Shown: positions 51,933 through 62,104 of the stretch, one piece after another
Layout: every line of letters starts with the position of its first letter
Position numbering within the stretch: the stretch's first letter is position 1
DNA from: Draconibacterium mangrovi
Lineage (GTDB): Bacteria; Bacteroidota; Bacteroidia; Bacteroidales; Prolixibacteraceae
Assembly: GCF_010586825.1 (NCBI RefSeq)
Contig: NZ_JAAAGB010000003.1
Coordinates: forward strand, 124,001-188,000
Reading direction: 5' to 3'
Length of the DNA: 64,000 nt
Translations under genes and position numbers: made by a program
Notes under the pieces: model-generated
Database searches by the model: none
Seen by the model: the letters and a program-made list of their open reading frames with translations, nothing else
Told to the model about the DNA's origin: nothing

Positions 51933-54900
51933 ATGCAAAAATTAGCACTTTTAATGATGTTTCTTGCTTTGGGCTTTGTGTCGTTTTCGCAGGAAACCAG
52001 ATTACTGCGACAACCAGCTATTAGCGACAACCAGGTTGCTTTTACATACGGGGCCGACATTTGGATCTACAATTTAACAAGCAATGGCACCTCGCGGCTC
52101 ACAAGTACCGGTGCCGTGGAGAGCGAACCCTGTTTTTCTCCTGACGGAAAAACCATAGCATTTAATTCTAACCGCTCCGGTGTTACGTCGGTATATACCG
52201 TGCCTGTTGAAGGTGGAACCCCAAAACGAATAACCTGGCACCCCAGTGGAGCAACCGTTTGCGGGTGGTCTCCTGATGGGAAAAATATTCTGTTTACCTC
52301 TCTACGCGAAACGGCTCCAAGTTCATTCGGGCGTTTGTGGACTATTTCAAAAGATGGCGGTCCGGCAAGTTTGCTTACCAAACAATTCGGAAACGATGGA
52401 TCTTTTTCTCCTCACGCAAAAAAAATTGTAATCGACCGCGTATCGCGATGGGATTTAGAGTGGCGCGACTATCGTGGAGGACAAAATAAACCACTTGTAA
52501 TACTGAATCTGAAAGATTTTTCGGAAGAATTTATTCCCAACGAAAAAACCACCGATATTCAACCGCTTTGGCTGGGCGATAAAATCTACTTTCTTTCCGA
52601 CCGCGATTTTGTGGCTAATATTTGGTCGTACTCGCCAGAAACAAAGGAGTTAGAACAATTAACTTCTTTTGAAGGAGCCGATGTAAAATGGCTGGCCGGC
52701 AAAAACGACCAGCTTGTTTTTGAACGCGAAGGTTATTTACACCTCTTTAACCTGAAGACAAAAGAGATTAAAAAACTCACCATAAATGTGGTTGGTGATT
52801 TTCCGTGGGCCGAAACAAAATGGGAAGATGTAAGTTCTTCTGCACGTTCAGCATCGTTATCTCCAACCGGGAAACGTGCCATTTTTGAAGCACGTGGCGA
52901 AATATTTACCGTACCCGAAGAAAACGGCGATACACGTAATATCACACAAACGTCGGATGTGGCAGACCGTGCCCCAATTTGGTCGCCAAAAGGTGATCAG
53001 CTGGCCTGGTTTTCAGATAAAAATGGCGAAGGTTACGCTTTGCTTATAGCCAATCAAAACGGGCTGGAAGAACCAAAAAGTATATCAATTGGCGAATCAA
53101 AACTGGGTTGGGAACCCACATGGTCGGCCGATGGTAAATACATTGCTTTTACCGACGATGATGTTCGAATACGAGTTGTAAACGTTGAAGATGAAACAAT
53201 TGAAACCATTGATGTTGGTGGCAACAATATGGAACGTGGAGATATGGGCCTCACCTGGTCGCCCGATTCAAAATGGCTGGCTTATGCCAAAGCTGCATCC
53301 AATAATTTCAGGCAGATTACCATTTGGTCGCTTACCGACAAAACAATACACAAAGTAACCAACACGTTTGCCGACGCCTTTTCTCCTGCCTGGGACAAAG
53401 ACAAAAAGCATTTCTACTTTCTGGCAAGTACTGATTTGGCACTAGGTTCTGGCTGGGCGAACACCAGCTCGATGACAGCAAATGCAAAATACAGTGTATA
53501 TGCCGTAAATCTTCAGAAAGACGAAGATTCGCCATTCAAATTAAAAAGCGATGAAGAAGAAGTAAAAGAAACGGAAAAGAAAGAAGATAAAAAGGAGGAG
53601 GAAAAAACGGAAGAAAAAGAAGAATCGATTAGCATTGATTTTGAAACAATTGCCGAACGAACCATTCCGTTGCCTATGCCCAACAGAAGTTACCGCCAGG
53701 TGGTAACCGGTACCGAAGGAAATGTTTTTATTGCAGAATCGGTTCCAAATCAGCCGGGCTACACCATTCAGAAATTTACGCTTGAAGATCGCGAAGCTAA
53801 AGAATTTGAGAGTGGTGCCCGAAATATAACGGTATCAAACGATGGCAAAAAAATGTTGGCACAATTTGGCTCGTCATGGAAAATAATGCCAACCAGCGGC
53901 GCTTCGGGCAAAGATGGAAAATCATTAAAAGTCAGCTTAAAAACCAAACTCGACCGTTCGAAAGAATGGGGCCAGATTTTTGAAGAAGCCTGGCGTTACG
54001 AACGGGATTACTTCTACGATCCGAATCTTCACGGAAGAGACTGGAATGTTGTGCACGAACGTTATGCACCACTTATTTCATTTGTTAAACACCGTGCCGA
54101 TCTCACCTATATTCTAGATCAAATGAACGGGGAACTTTCGGTTGGACATAGTTTTGTAATGGGCGGCGACTATCCTGAAACAGAAAGTAATTCGGTAGGA
54201 TTGCTGGGTGCTGATTTAGTACCTGAAAAAGGAGCATGGAAAATCGACAGAATTTATAGTACCGAAAGCTGGAACCCCGAATTATCCAGCCCCCTGGAAG
54301 AACCAGGGTTAAAAGTTGCTGAAGGTAATTTTATTGTTGGCGTAAATGGTAAAGAATTGACTGCAAGCGATAATCCTTTTAAGTTTTTAGATGGGAGTGT
54401 GGGTGTGCAAACCGTTTTGCATATTAATGACAAGCCCGATTTTGAAAGTGCCTGGACCATAACAGTAAAACCAATTCGCAACGAAAATGCATTACGCCAA
54501 CGAGCGTGGGTAGAAGATAACCGACGAAAAGTTGATGAATTATCCGATGGAAAACTGGCTTACATTTGGGTACCAAACACCAGTACGCCAGGATTTATTT
54601 CGTTTAACCGTTACTTTTTTGCACAACAAGATAAATTGGGTGCTGTAATTGACGAGCGTTTTAACGGTGGCGGTTTATTAGACGATTATATGGTCGACCT
54701 GATGACACGAAAACTACGCGCAGCACTAACCAACGAAGTGCCAAACGGTAAACCATTTCGTTTGCCGGCCGGAATTCTTGGTCCAAAAGTATTGTTGATA
54801 AACGAAAAAGGCGGTTCCGGCGGCGATTTCTTTCCGTGGGTTTTCCGTCAGCAAAATGCAGGCCTGCTAATTGGATCAACAACCTGGGGAGGTCTTGTAA

Positions 54901-55166
54901 AATCATCGGTACATTACAGCCTGGTTGATGGTGGCGCTCTTACCGCTCCCGACAACGCCGTTTTCGACCCGATAAACAACGAGTGGATTGCAGAAAATAA
55001 AGGAGTAGCGCCTGATATTGAGGTGCAGCAAGACACAAAATCACTTGAGGCTGGTAATGATCCTCAGTTAGAACGTGCAATAAAGGAAGTATTAAAAAGA
55101 ATTGATGAACAAGGAGTAAAAGAAGTAACACCTCCGCCATTCCCCACTCCTGCCATAAAAAAATAG
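51933..55166 (+). CDS. Tricorn-like serine protease with N-terminal beta-propeller
   Basis: A 1077-residue exported protease of the tricorn/S41 group. A signal peptide (1-19, ends SFSQ) is followed by WD/PD40-type propeller repeats (about 20-515; SPDGKTIAFNSNRSG, WSPDGKNILFTS). A charged low-complexity linker (about 535-565, Glu/Lys-rich) joins it to the C1/PDZ/protease half. The catalytic Ser962 is in EKGGSGGDFF and the core ERFNGGG lies 50 residues earlier; PDZ is about 745-830. Such proteins degrade peptides in the periplasm or outside. It is a single gene with its own terminator. Confidence 0.9.
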   Translation: MQKLALLMMFLALGFVSFSQETRLLRQPAISDNQVAFTYGADIWIYNLTSNGTSRLTSTGAVESEPCFSPDGKTIAFNSNRSGVTSVYTVPVEGGTPKRITWHPSGATVCGWSPDGKNILFTSLRETAPSSFGRLWTISKDGGPASLLTKQFGNDGSFSPHAKKIVIDRVSRWDLEWRDYRGGQNKPLVILNLKDFSEEFIPNEKTTDIQPLWLGDKIYFLSDRDFVANIWSYSPETKELEQLTSFEGADVKWLAGKNDQLVFEREGYLHLFNLKTKEIKKLTINVVGDFPWAETKWEDVSSSARSASLSPTGKRAIFEARGEIFTVPEENGDTRNITQTSDVADRAPIWSPKGDQLAWFSDKNGEGYALLIANQNGLEEPKSISIGESKLGWEPTWSADGKYIAFTDDDVRIRVVNVEDETIETIDVGGNNMERGDMGLTWSPDSKWLAYAKAASNNFRQITIWSLTDKTIHKVTNTFADAFSPAWDKDKKHFYFLASTDLALGSGWANTSSMTANAKYSVYAVNLQKDEDSPFKLKSDEEEVKETEKKEDKKEEEKTEEKEESISIDFETIAERTIPLPMPNRSYRQVVTGTEGNVFIAESVPNQPGYTIQKFTLEDREAKEFESGARNITVSNDGKKMLAQFGSSWKIMPTSGASGKDGKSLKVSLKTKLDRSKEWGQIFEEAWRYERDYFYDPNLHGRDWNVVHERYAPLISFVKHRADLTYILDQMNGELSVGHSFVMGGDYPETESNSVGLLGADLVPEKGAWKIDRIYSTESWNPELSSPLEEPGLKVAEGNFIVGVNGKELTASDNPFKFLDGSVGVQTVLHINDKPDFESAWTITVKPIRNENALRQRAWVEDNRRKVDELSDGKLAYIWVPNTSTPGFISFNRYFFAQQDKLGAVIDERFNGGGLLDDYMVDLMTRKLRAALTNEVPNGKPFRLPAGILGPKVLLINEKGGSGGDFFPWVFRQQNAGLLIGSTTWGGLVKSSVHYSLVDGGALTAPDNAVFDPINNEWIAENKGVAPDIEVQQDTKSLEAGNDPQLERAIKEVLKRIDEQGVKEVTPPPFPTPAIKK

Positions 55167-55186
55167 AAATAGTTGCACTATTTACA

Positions 55187-55223
55187 AAAGTTCCGCTTCT
55201 GCTTGAGGCGGAACTTTTTTTTT
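55187..55223 (+). terminator. Rho-independent terminator after the tricorn-like gene
   Basis: AAGTTCCGC/GCGGAACTT stem (55188-55196 with 55208-55216) and a run of nine T after it, 20 bp beyond the stop codon. Confidence 0.85.
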
Positions 55224-55354
55224 GCGCTCACTTCCTATTTCTCTGTAGATCAAAAACTTTAACAAACTTTAATATTAAGACTAATTTGTGTTTTATAACA
55301 GGAATCACTACCTTGAATCATGTATTTAACCACGTACTAATTAACATCCACAGC

Positions 55355-56128
55355 ATGAAAACAATTTACACCGGACTATTAGTCCTCTTAATTTTTACAC
55401 TAACTAACTTCTCGTTGAGCGCCCAGGAAAATCCATCAAAAACCAAATATATGGTTTGGGAAGCTCAGGTAAACCCTATTCAGCAAGAGAAACTGATACA
55501 TGCAATCGCGAGTCAAAATGCCTTTCTGAAAGAGCAAAACTATCCTTTTGCCAGTATTACACAGTACACCAACGAAGGCTATTTATGGTACTCAGTTCCA
55601 TTTACAAACTATGCCGATATCGATAAAATCGAGGCGATGTCGGAGAGATTATGGAAGGAACACACTGAAAAATCGAAGGAATTACAAATGCTATTTGATG
55701 ACGCATTTAACTCAATTGGCGCATTTATTCTCGAATATCAGCCGGAATTGTCAATTCGCTCTGCAGAACGAAATATACCTGCCAATGGTAAAAAATTTCG
55801 CTTTTATGAGAAGTTCTACATCAAATTTGGTAAAGAAAAGGAATTTGAAGAACTAGTGAAGCGCTATAAAGAAATGAGAGAAACAAATGGTTTTAAAGAT
55901 GATTTCCTGACACTGTATCCTGCTTTTGCCCCTGAAATGAATGTGGTTTACTTTATTGATGAAACCGGAAGTAATGCCGCCGAACACTTTAGCGACATTG
56001 AGAAACACTGGGAAATTTTTGGGCAGGAAGGCGAAGAACTATGGAAAGATGTTAAACAGGTTATTGAAAAAATAGAAACCCGCACGGGATTAATTGACTA
56101 CGATGTTAGTTATTTCCCCGAGGAATAA
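55355..56128 (+). CDS. Exported protein of unknown function
   Basis: A 257-residue protein, not recognised. It has a signal peptide (1-24, ends SLSAQE) and no lipobox. The sequence contains two similar alpha/beta segments (TKYMVWEAQVNPIQQEKLIH and FRFYEKFYIKFGKEKEFEEL) that could be two ferredoxin-like (dimeric alpha/beta barrel) domains; this is a weak structural guess. A GTG 69 bp upstream is in frame, but ATG 55355 starts the signal peptide. It is a single gene with no obvious functional link to neighbours. Confidence 0.6.
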   Translation: MKTIYTGLLVLLIFTLTNFSLSAQENPSKTKYMVWEAQVNPIQQEKLIHAIASQNAFLKEQNYPFASITQYTNEGYLWYSVPFTNYADIDKIEAMSERLWKEHTEKSKELQMLFDDAFNSIGAFILEYQPELSIRSAERNIPANGKKFRFYEKFYIKFGKEKEFEELVKRYKEMRETNGFKDDFLTLYPAFAPEMNVVYFIDETGSNAAEHFSDIEKHWEIFGQEGEELWKDVKQVIEKIETRTGLIDYDVSYFPEE

Positions 56129-56180
56129 TTTTAAATAATTAATTCTTTCAGAAAAGCTCTTCTTTCTTTGGAAGGGCTTT

Positions 56181-57494
56181 TTATTTATTCATCAGCCCAA
56201 TAACGTTTCCGGCCATAACTGCAATCCCGGTTTCGATGGTGTTTTCATAGTCTGGATTTAGCTGTGGCGAATGCAACGGAAAAGGTGCTTTTCCTGCTGC
56301 TTTTAAACGCTGCATTTCTTCAGGACTTGTGCTTCCCAACCATATCAAACAAATCGGAATATCTTCTTCGGTGCGGCCATATTTACCAAAATCCTCGCCT
56401 ACCATTTCGGGTTGTGTTTCAATAATATTTTGCCGGCCAATAATGTCTGCAGCAAACCCGCTCACTTTTGCACTCAATTCATTATCGTTTAAAACCGGTG
56501 GAGTTTCAACCGCAAAAACATCCACAAATGGCAGCTTATCTTCCGGAACACCTGCTGCCCTGGCTGCATTTTCGCTAATTCGTTTTATTGCAGCAATCAC
56601 TTTTTCAATTGTTTCGTCGGAAAAATAACGCAGCGTGAGTTGCATTTTCACCTCGTCGGGAATAATATTTGGGCGTGTTCCTCCATGAATTGATCCAACA
56701 GTTACAACAGCAGGTTCTGTTGGACTTAATTCGCGGCTTACAATGGTTTGCAGATCGTTTACTATTCGCGATGAAATCACAATCGGATCGATACATTTTT
56801 GCGGATAAGCGCCGTGCCCGCCTTTTCCATAAACGGTGATTTCAACGGTTTTTACTCCTGCAAATACGGGTCCGCCACGCAGGCCAATCTGCCCGATTTC
56901 CAACTCAGGGTTAATATGGTAAGCCAGTGCATAATCCGGTGTTGGGAACTTCGTAAACAGTCCGGCATCAATCGCCTGTCCTGCCCCGCCACTGTATTCT
57001 TCTGCCTGTTGCGCAATTACCATTAATGTACCTTTCCACTGCTCTTTTAAGGCAACTAAAGTCCGCAATGTTCCGGTCCAGGTCGACATATGTATATCAT
57101 GCCCGCAAGCGTGCATTACCGCAACCTGATTTCCGACAAGGTCCCCCATCTTCTTGCTGGCAAAAGGCAGACCTGTGTTTTCTTCCACGGGCAAGGCATC
57201 CATATCGGTACGCAAAAAAACCGTTGGGCCGTTGCCATTTTTATAAATACCCACCACACTGTTTCCTGCAAACTTTTCAGTTACTTCAAAACCCAGCGCT
57301 TTTAATTCCTTTGCCATTCGTGCCGAAGTTTCAAACTCCTGAAAAGATAGCTCCGGATTTTCATGCAAGTATTTGCAAAGTTCCAGCGCATAAACGGTTT
57401 GTTTTTTTGCTTCCTCTTTAATCTGATTATTCATTTGTGCATATGCACTTGTTGAGAAAGCTAAAACGAGAAGAATGAGAATGAATCGGTTCAT
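56181..57494 (-). CDS. Exported M20 family amidohydrolase
   Basis: A 437-residue exported zinc peptidase of family M20 (N-acyl amino acid or hippurate hydrolase type). The signal peptide is 1-19 (ends SAYAQ). Metal-site motifs are HACGHDIHMSTW and QAEEYSGGAGQ; the dimer loop lies in the middle (GGPVFAGVKTVEITVYGKGG). It cleaves acyl groups from amino acids or peptides in the periplasm. The ATG at 57494 keeps the signal peptide. It is convergent with the unknown exported protein and about 150 bp from the TonB receptor. Confidence 0.9.
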   Translation of the reverse strand: MNRFILILLVLAFSTSAYAQMNNQIKEEAKKQTVYALELCKYLHENPELSFQEFETSARMAKELKALGFEVTEKFAGNSVVGIYKNGNGPTVFLRTDMDALPVEENTGLPFASKKMGDLVGNQVAVMHACGHDIHMSTWTGTLRTLVALKEQWKGTLMVIAQQAEEYSGGAGQAIDAGLFTKFPTPDYALAYHINPELEIGQIGLRGGPVFAGVKTVEITVYGKGGHGAYPQKCIDPIVISSRIVNDLQTIVSRELSPTEPAVVTVGSIHGGTRPNIIPDEVKMQLTLRYFSDETIEKVIAAIKRISENAARAAGVPEDKLPFVDVFAVETPPVLNDNELSAKVSGFAADIIGRQNIIETQPEMVGEDFGKYGRTEEDIPICLIWLGSTSPEEMQRLKAAGKAPFPLHSPQLNPDYENTIETGIAVMAGNVIGLMNK

Positions 57495-57641
57495 GTGTAC
57501 GGTAATTTTTGAATTAAAACACAGGAAAAGTAACTAAAGTTTTTGGCAATTGCGGCGTCTCCAAATTTCTGCAATCAGATTTTTAAAAAAAGTGATTGCC
57601 TGAAAAAGACAACCACTTTTCAACAAAAACACATTTATATG

Positions 57642-59912
57642 CTATAAGAAACTAATAGTGAGCGTTACATAAAAGCTCCTTCCGGGCGAATAAATGGGTC
57701 GGGCATTTGCTCCACGAACCGATCGCGCCAGATGTTCGTAATACGCTTCATCAAAAAGATTCTGCACACCACCGGTGGCTGTAAAAAACTTATTCATCAA
57801 CCACGAAACTTTTGCATCAACTACATTAAAAGCCGGTGTTTCTGTTTCGCCGTACGATGTTGCAATCCGATCCTGTTTCATGGCATGCCTGAACATCAGT
57901 TCCGGCTTTAGTTTACCATCTGCAAAATTCCCCATCAAGTGATAATGAAACTCCATCGGTGGAATTTCGGGCAACGGTTCATCCAGCTCCTGATTTTGGC
58001 CGTGCGTATAAACCAATCCCAAATCGTGGCTCAGGAACGAACTATATTGCTGAATCCAGTTGGCTTCAAAACCGGTCATCAATGCTTTTTTGATATTTAT
58101 AAACTGACGAACACCCGGCGAAGTACTCAACGCAGGCTGCAGATCTTCGCGAATTTCAGACGAAATATAATCGCGCAAAACAGAGGTAAATACGTTTATA
58201 TTAATATTCGTTTTTTCGGTTTGATAGCGAAAAACTAGGTCAAGCTGGTTGTTAATCTCCGGATCAAGATCAGGGTTTCCCAGCATTTCATACGGATCGA
58301 GCCCAATCGGAAACTGATTTATATAACGCTCGGCAATACCCGGGCTGCGCGTGGCCATTCCTACCCACAATCCCAGCGAGATATTTTCATTGAACAAACG
58401 TGTTCCGCCTGCACTAATTGACGGATGCACCTGCGACGATTCCAGATCGGAATATATTTCCACAAAACGCGGATCGGGATTATTGGCTTTTGACGAATTT
58501 ATATCGAGACGTCCCGAAACAACAAACTGAAATCCCGGCTGCGCAATGTGCCATTCACCAAATAATCCGGTGCGATTTATTTCGGCATCCTGCCACACGT
58601 TATCTCTCAGCACTTTGCCGGCCATTGGCCCCATTAGCATTGTGCGCTCGCGATATCCATCGGCCGACTCAAAACGATAATCGGTACCGGCATACAGGTA
58701 GCTTTTATTAAAATCGAAACGCAATTCTGTTCGTCCGCCGTAATTTCTGGTTTCGGCCTTTGTTATTGCATCCACCATTCGTGGATCGTTAATTTTATCG
58801 TAGTTATCCATCAGGTGATCGACCACCGTACCATACACACTGGTATTCCAGGAGCTAAGTGCTTTATCATAAAAAACTGCCGAATGACTGGCGTTAACCA
58901 GCCAGGTATTGTCTTCGCGTAAATCCATTGGTAAGGCCGGAAAATCAACATCTTTGGCAATATTGTTTGAAACCAGCACACCAATATTTTGGGTTTGGCT
59001 GAGTTTTACCCCAAGTTTTCCTCCCCAGTTCAGCCGGTTAAAACGCGCCGCAATATCCACTCCATCGCCATCGGTATAATCATCGCCGGTGGAATAAGCA
59101 CCAAACATACGGAAATCTACTTTTGAGCCGGAAACTCCGGCCACTCCTTCGGTTCTAAAAATGTTTCCGTTGCTCTCGTAACTTGTTCCCACACGACCAA
59201 CAGGTGTTGCTTTTTCCTTAAAATCGGGCGAAGTGCTTTTAAAGTTTATGGTTCCGCCAAAGGCATTTCCATAACGCAAACTGTGCGGGCCTTTTAATAT
59301 TTCTGCTTCGGCAATCATATTTATAGGAATTTGGCTCGCAGCCGGATCCATTCGGTTTGGACAAGCTGCCGATGCCGTTTGGCTTCCATCCAAAACCAGG
59401 TTAATCTGGTCGTATTTAAAACCACGAAGCACCGGATCAAATCCATATGCACCACTTTTACGAATAGTAGATATTGATGCCACCGATTCCAGCAAATTAC
59501 CGGCATCGTGTGCCAGTTTGTTTTGCACGGTGAATTCCATTTTTCGTTTATCGCCGGCCGTTGGATGCACTAAAACCACCACCGCGGGCAAATAGGTAGA
59601 TGATTGCACCAAGGCGATAACTCTGTCGTATGATAACGTTTCAACTTCTTCCGAACTAAATGCAACTTTCCCATATTGCAAATGCGACAGAAACAACTCT
59701 GCCTCTGCTGTTATTTGCAAAACGATATTGCCCTCCTTATCCGAGAATCCCCTCATTTCGTTGTATTGATAGTGAACATCAGGAATTCCGGTTTTCGTTT
59801 TAGAATCAATAATTTGTATTGTTTTTTCCTGCGAATAAGAAATATGTACCAGCAACATAAATACCAGCAAATACAACATTCTGATTCCGGAATTATAAAA
59901 GATCTTTCTCAT
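57642..59912 (-). CDS. TonB-dependent receptor with OprC-type copper site
   Basis: A 756-residue outer membrane receptor. The signal peptide is about 1-27. A carboxypeptidase-regulatory-like domain (30-105) precedes the plug (about 115-225), followed by a 22-strand barrel. C184-x3-M188 in the plug segment ASAACPNRMDPAAS, together with H366-x-M368 in VVDHLMDNYDK, reproduces the CxxxM-HxM pair that binds Cu in Pseudomonas OprC, with the same ~180-residue spacing. It should take up copper (inference). It follows a Cys-rich small gene by 172 bp on the same strand. Confidence 0.85.
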   Translation of the reverse strand: MRKIFYNSGIRMLYLLVFMLLVHISYSQEKTIQIIDSKTKTGIPDVHYQYNEMRGFSDKEGNIVLQITAEAELFLSHLQYGKVAFSSEEVETLSYDRVIALVQSSTYLPAVVVLVHPTAGDKRKMEFTVQNKLAHDAGNLLESVASISTIRKSGAYGFDPVLRGFKYDQINLVLDGSQTASAACPNRMDPAASQIPINMIAEAEILKGPHSLRYGNAFGGTINFKSTSPDFKEKATPVGRVGTSYESNGNIFRTEGVAGVSGSKVDFRMFGAYSTGDDYTDGDGVDIAARFNRLNWGGKLGVKLSQTQNIGVLVSNNIAKDVDFPALPMDLREDNTWLVNASHSAVFYDKALSSWNTSVYGTVVDHLMDNYDKINDPRMVDAITKAETRNYGGRTELRFDFNKSYLYAGTDYRFESADGYRERTMLMGPMAGKVLRDNVWQDAEINRTGLFGEWHIAQPGFQFVVSGRLDINSSKANNPDPRFVEIYSDLESSQVHPSISAGGTRLFNENISLGLWVGMATRSPGIAERYINQFPIGLDPYEMLGNPDLDPEINNQLDLVFRYQTEKTNININVFTSVLRDYISSEIREDLQPALSTSPGVRQFINIKKALMTGFEANWIQQYSSFLSHDLGLVYTHGQNQELDEPLPEIPPMEFHYHLMGNFADGKLKPELMFRHAMKQDRIATSYGETETPAFNVVDAKVSWLMNKFFTATGGVQNLFDEAYYEHLARSVRGANARPIYSPGRSFYVTLTISFL

Positions 59913-59926
59913 TCCAAAATGATTTG

Positions 59927-59983
59927 TTATACCAATTCTGAAAATGATTTGGCTCTTCTTCCATTATTTTCAAATTGGTATAA
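59927..59983. repeat. Long inverted repeat near the copper receptor start
   Basis: Two arms of about 20 bp, TTATACCAATTCTGAAAAT and the reverse complement TTATACCAATTTGAAAAT, surround a central ~14-bp loop. It lies 15 bp upstream of the TonB receptor start codon and between two cotranscribed leftward genes. It may be a REP-like element, a hairpin that limits the mRNA, or a regulatory site. No transposase is nearby. Confidence 0.6.
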
Positions 59984-60084
59984 TGCCGATATATAAAAAC
60001 AAATTCATTGGGAGTAGACGAATCAATGGCTTAATGTTTTTAATAATCGGTATTACTATTTAAATTATCGTTTGGGGCGGTATT

Positions 60085-60456
60085 TTAACAGCAATATTTT
60101 GGAGGATGAAAGACCTTCAAAGCCTTTAGAAATGAATAATTTGATGAATTTTTGATTCTCAGGTTTTCACTATTTGGGTATAAGCCATCATTCAATTCCG
60201 TGGCTTGAATACAAAAATCAATATTCTGCTTTTCAGTCTGTTGTGGTGGTAGTTCCCTTTTCTGCTCTTCCTGCTCATGCATTTTCTTTTTCAACTGGCA
60301 ACATCCCTGGCAAGTTGATCCTTCCACATCCTTTTCAATACAAAGGTTTTTTGCAATATAATCCTGGTTGATTTTAAACGATGCCAAAACCAATAGTTCA
60401 GAAAACTGAAACAAAAAAATAGAACAGACTAATATGACTGAAATAAAGAATTTCAC
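60085..60456 (-). CDS. Cys-rich exported small protein linked to copper receptor
   Basis: A 123-residue protein with an N-terminal hydrophobic signal or anchor (1-26) and a Cys-rich region (LCIEKDVEGSTCQGCCQLKKK), a Glu/Gln-rich helix, and a C-terminal HPPKYCC. The Cys pattern and the place upstream of the receptor fit a copper- or metal-binding accessory protein, a type seen in other Bacteroidota. Function unknown; metal binding is inference. A palindromic operator-like site lies 13 bp before the start codon. Confidence 0.65.
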   Translation of the reverse strand: MKFFISVILVCSIFLFQFSELLVLASFKINQDYIAKNLCIEKDVEGSTCQGCCQLKKKMHEQEEQKRELPPQQTEKQNIDFCIQATELNDGLYPNSENLRIKNSSNYSFLKALKVFHPPKYCC

Positions 60457-60469
60457 AAAGCCAGTTGAT

Positions 60470-60489
60470 TTTTAGTAAAGTTACTAAAA
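60470..60489. promoter_or_regulatory. Palindromic operator candidate upstream of the Cys-rich gene
   Basis: TTTTAGTAAAGTTACTAAAA: 9-bp perfect arms with a 2-bp centre, 13 bp upstream of the start codon at 60456. A site of this form can bind a dimeric metal-responsive repressor that would control the copper uptake pair. No regulator gene is adjacent, and no TAnnTTTG box was seen nearby. Confidence 0.55.
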
Positions 60490-60641
60490 CAACATTAATT
60501 ATTGTCAAAAGTTCAATACCATCTCTTTTGCGTTTTTGATTTTGAAATCAAGAGACTCACCGTAGCTTTACTAATCGCCGTTCTGTAAAAATTCATACAC
60601 TAAAAACGGCCGGAGAAGCGGATTCTAATTATAATCATTGA

Positions 60642-60669
60642 TTGTTTCTAAGGAAATCAATTATCTTTA
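60642..60669 (+). promoter_or_regulatory. Possible ugd promoter
   Basis: TTG (60642-60644), 17 bp, then TATCTTTA (60662-60669), which differs from the -7 consensus only at the last base. It is 107 bp from the ugd start, so a long leader would be needed. Confidence 0.3.
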
Positions 60670-60776
60670 TTCCGTATTATTAAAACAGTTGTAACGGATA
60701 AATTATGCCCGATAATGACAAACTCATTATTGTTTACACGCTTAAATAGATCCATTTCAAAAAAGATAAATCAGCT

Positions 60777-62099
60777 ATGAAAATTTCGGTAGTAGGAACA
60801 GGTTATGTAGGATTGGTTTCGGGAACATGTATTGCAGAAACCGGTGTTAATGTTGCCTGTGTTGACATCGACGAGACAAAAATTGAGAAACTAAATAACG
60901 GAATAATCCCCATTTACGAGCCGGGTTTGGAAGACATTTACAAAAAAAATGTTGAGAAAGGCCGCCTCGAATTTACCACCGACCTGGGTGCCAGTATAAA
61001 AGATGCCGACGCAGTTTTTATTGCCGTTGGTACACCGCCGGATGAAGATGGTAGTGCCGACCTGAAATATGTTTTGGGTGTGGCTCGTGAGATTGGTAAA
61101 AACATGGATCACTACCTGGTTGTGGTTACAAAAAGTACGGTTCCTGTTGGCACCTCAGTAAAAGTTAAACAGGCCATTTTGGAAGAGCTGGAAAAACGAG
61201 GCGAAAAAATACCGTTTGATGTGGCTTCAAACCCTGAATTTCTGAAAGAAGGAAGTGCGGTTAACGATTTTCTGAAACCCGACCGCATTGTGATCGGTAC
61301 CGAATCGAAACGGGCACAAAAAGTGATGCAGCGTTTGTACAAACCTTTTGTACTGAACGGACATCCGATTTTATTTATGGATATCACCTCGTCGGAAATG
61401 ACGAAATACGCGGCCAACTCGATGCTGGCAACAAAAATCAGTTTTATAAACGACATTGCCAACCTTTGCGAGCTTGTTGGCGCCGATGTTGACAATGTAC
61501 GTCGTGGAATTGGTTCTGATCCTCGTATCGGGAACAAATTCATCTACCCTGGAACCGGTTACGGTGGTTCGTGTTTTCCAAAAGACGTGCAGGCTTTAAT
61601 ACGCACTGCCGATGAGTTTAAGTATTCGCTTGATGTGTTAAAAGCCGTTGAGAAAGTAAATTATCGTCAAAAAGAAGTACTATTCAACAAGCTTTACAAA
61701 CGTTTTGATGGTGATCTGAAAGGCAAAAAATTTGCCCTGTGGGGACTGTCGTTTAAACCCAAAACCGATGATATGCGCGAAGCTCCATCTTTGGTAATTA
61801 TAGAGAAATTACTGGAAGCCGGAGCTACAGTTGCTGGTTACGACCCGGTTGCCATGCACGAAGCAGAACGAATTCTGGGTGATAAAATCTCTTACGCAAA
61901 AGATGAATACGATGCATTAATTGATGCCGATGCATTGATTTTAGTTACCGAGTGGTCAGAATTCAGGCTGCCGAATTTCCGCGTTATGGAGAAGCTGTTG
62001 AAGAGTAAAATCATTTTCGACGGGCGAAACATTTACGATCCCGAAGAACTGGCAGAACTTGGGTTTGAATATTTTGCGATCGGTAGAAAAACAAAATAA
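60777..62099 (+). CDS. ugd: UDP-glucose 6-dehydrogenase
   Basis: A 440-residue cytosolic enzyme oxidising UDP-glucose to UDP-glucuronate with two NAD+. The N-terminal Rossmann fold [11 protein letters not shown], the [13 protein letters not shown] loop, the [17 protein letters not shown] helix and the active-site Cys in [12 protein letters not shown] are all present. It is 5 bp from the uxs gene, so UDP-glucuronate would be passed directly to the next enzyme. The product serves cell-surface polysaccharide. Confidence 0.97.
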   Translation: MKISVVGTGYVGLVSGTCIAETGVNVACVDIDETKIEKLNNGIIPIYEPGLEDIYKKNVEKGRLEFTTDLGASIKDADAVFIAVGTPPDEDGSADLKYVLGVAREIGKNMDHYLVVVTKSTVPVGTSVKVKQAILEELEKRGEKIPFDVASNPEFLKEGSAVNDFLKPDRIVIGTESKRAQKVMQRLYKPFVLNGHPILFMDITSSEMTKYAANSMLATKISFINDIANLCELVGADVDNVRRGIGSDPRIGNKFIYPGTGYGGSCFPKDVQALIRTADEFKYSLDVLKAVEKVNYRQKEVLFNKLYKRFDGDLKGKKFALWGLSFKPKTDDMREAPSLVIIEKLLEAGATVAGYDPVAMHEAERILGDKISYAKDEYDALIDADALILVTEWSEFRLPNFRVMEKLLKSKIIFDGRNIYDPEELAELGFEYFAIGRKTK

Positions 62100-62104
62100 A
62101 CGAT

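Larger units (their letters stand above)
60457..60776. other. Divergent intergenic region with operator and promoter candidates
   Basis: This 320-bp divergent region separates the Cys-rich gene and ugd. It holds the 20-bp palindrome at 60470-60489 and a possible ugd promoter at 60642-60669. Nothing else stands out and no small gene was found. Confidence 0.5.

Noticed and set aside
55286-55354. GTG-started extension of the unknown exported protein
   Set aside because: It would place 23 residues in front of a good signal peptide.
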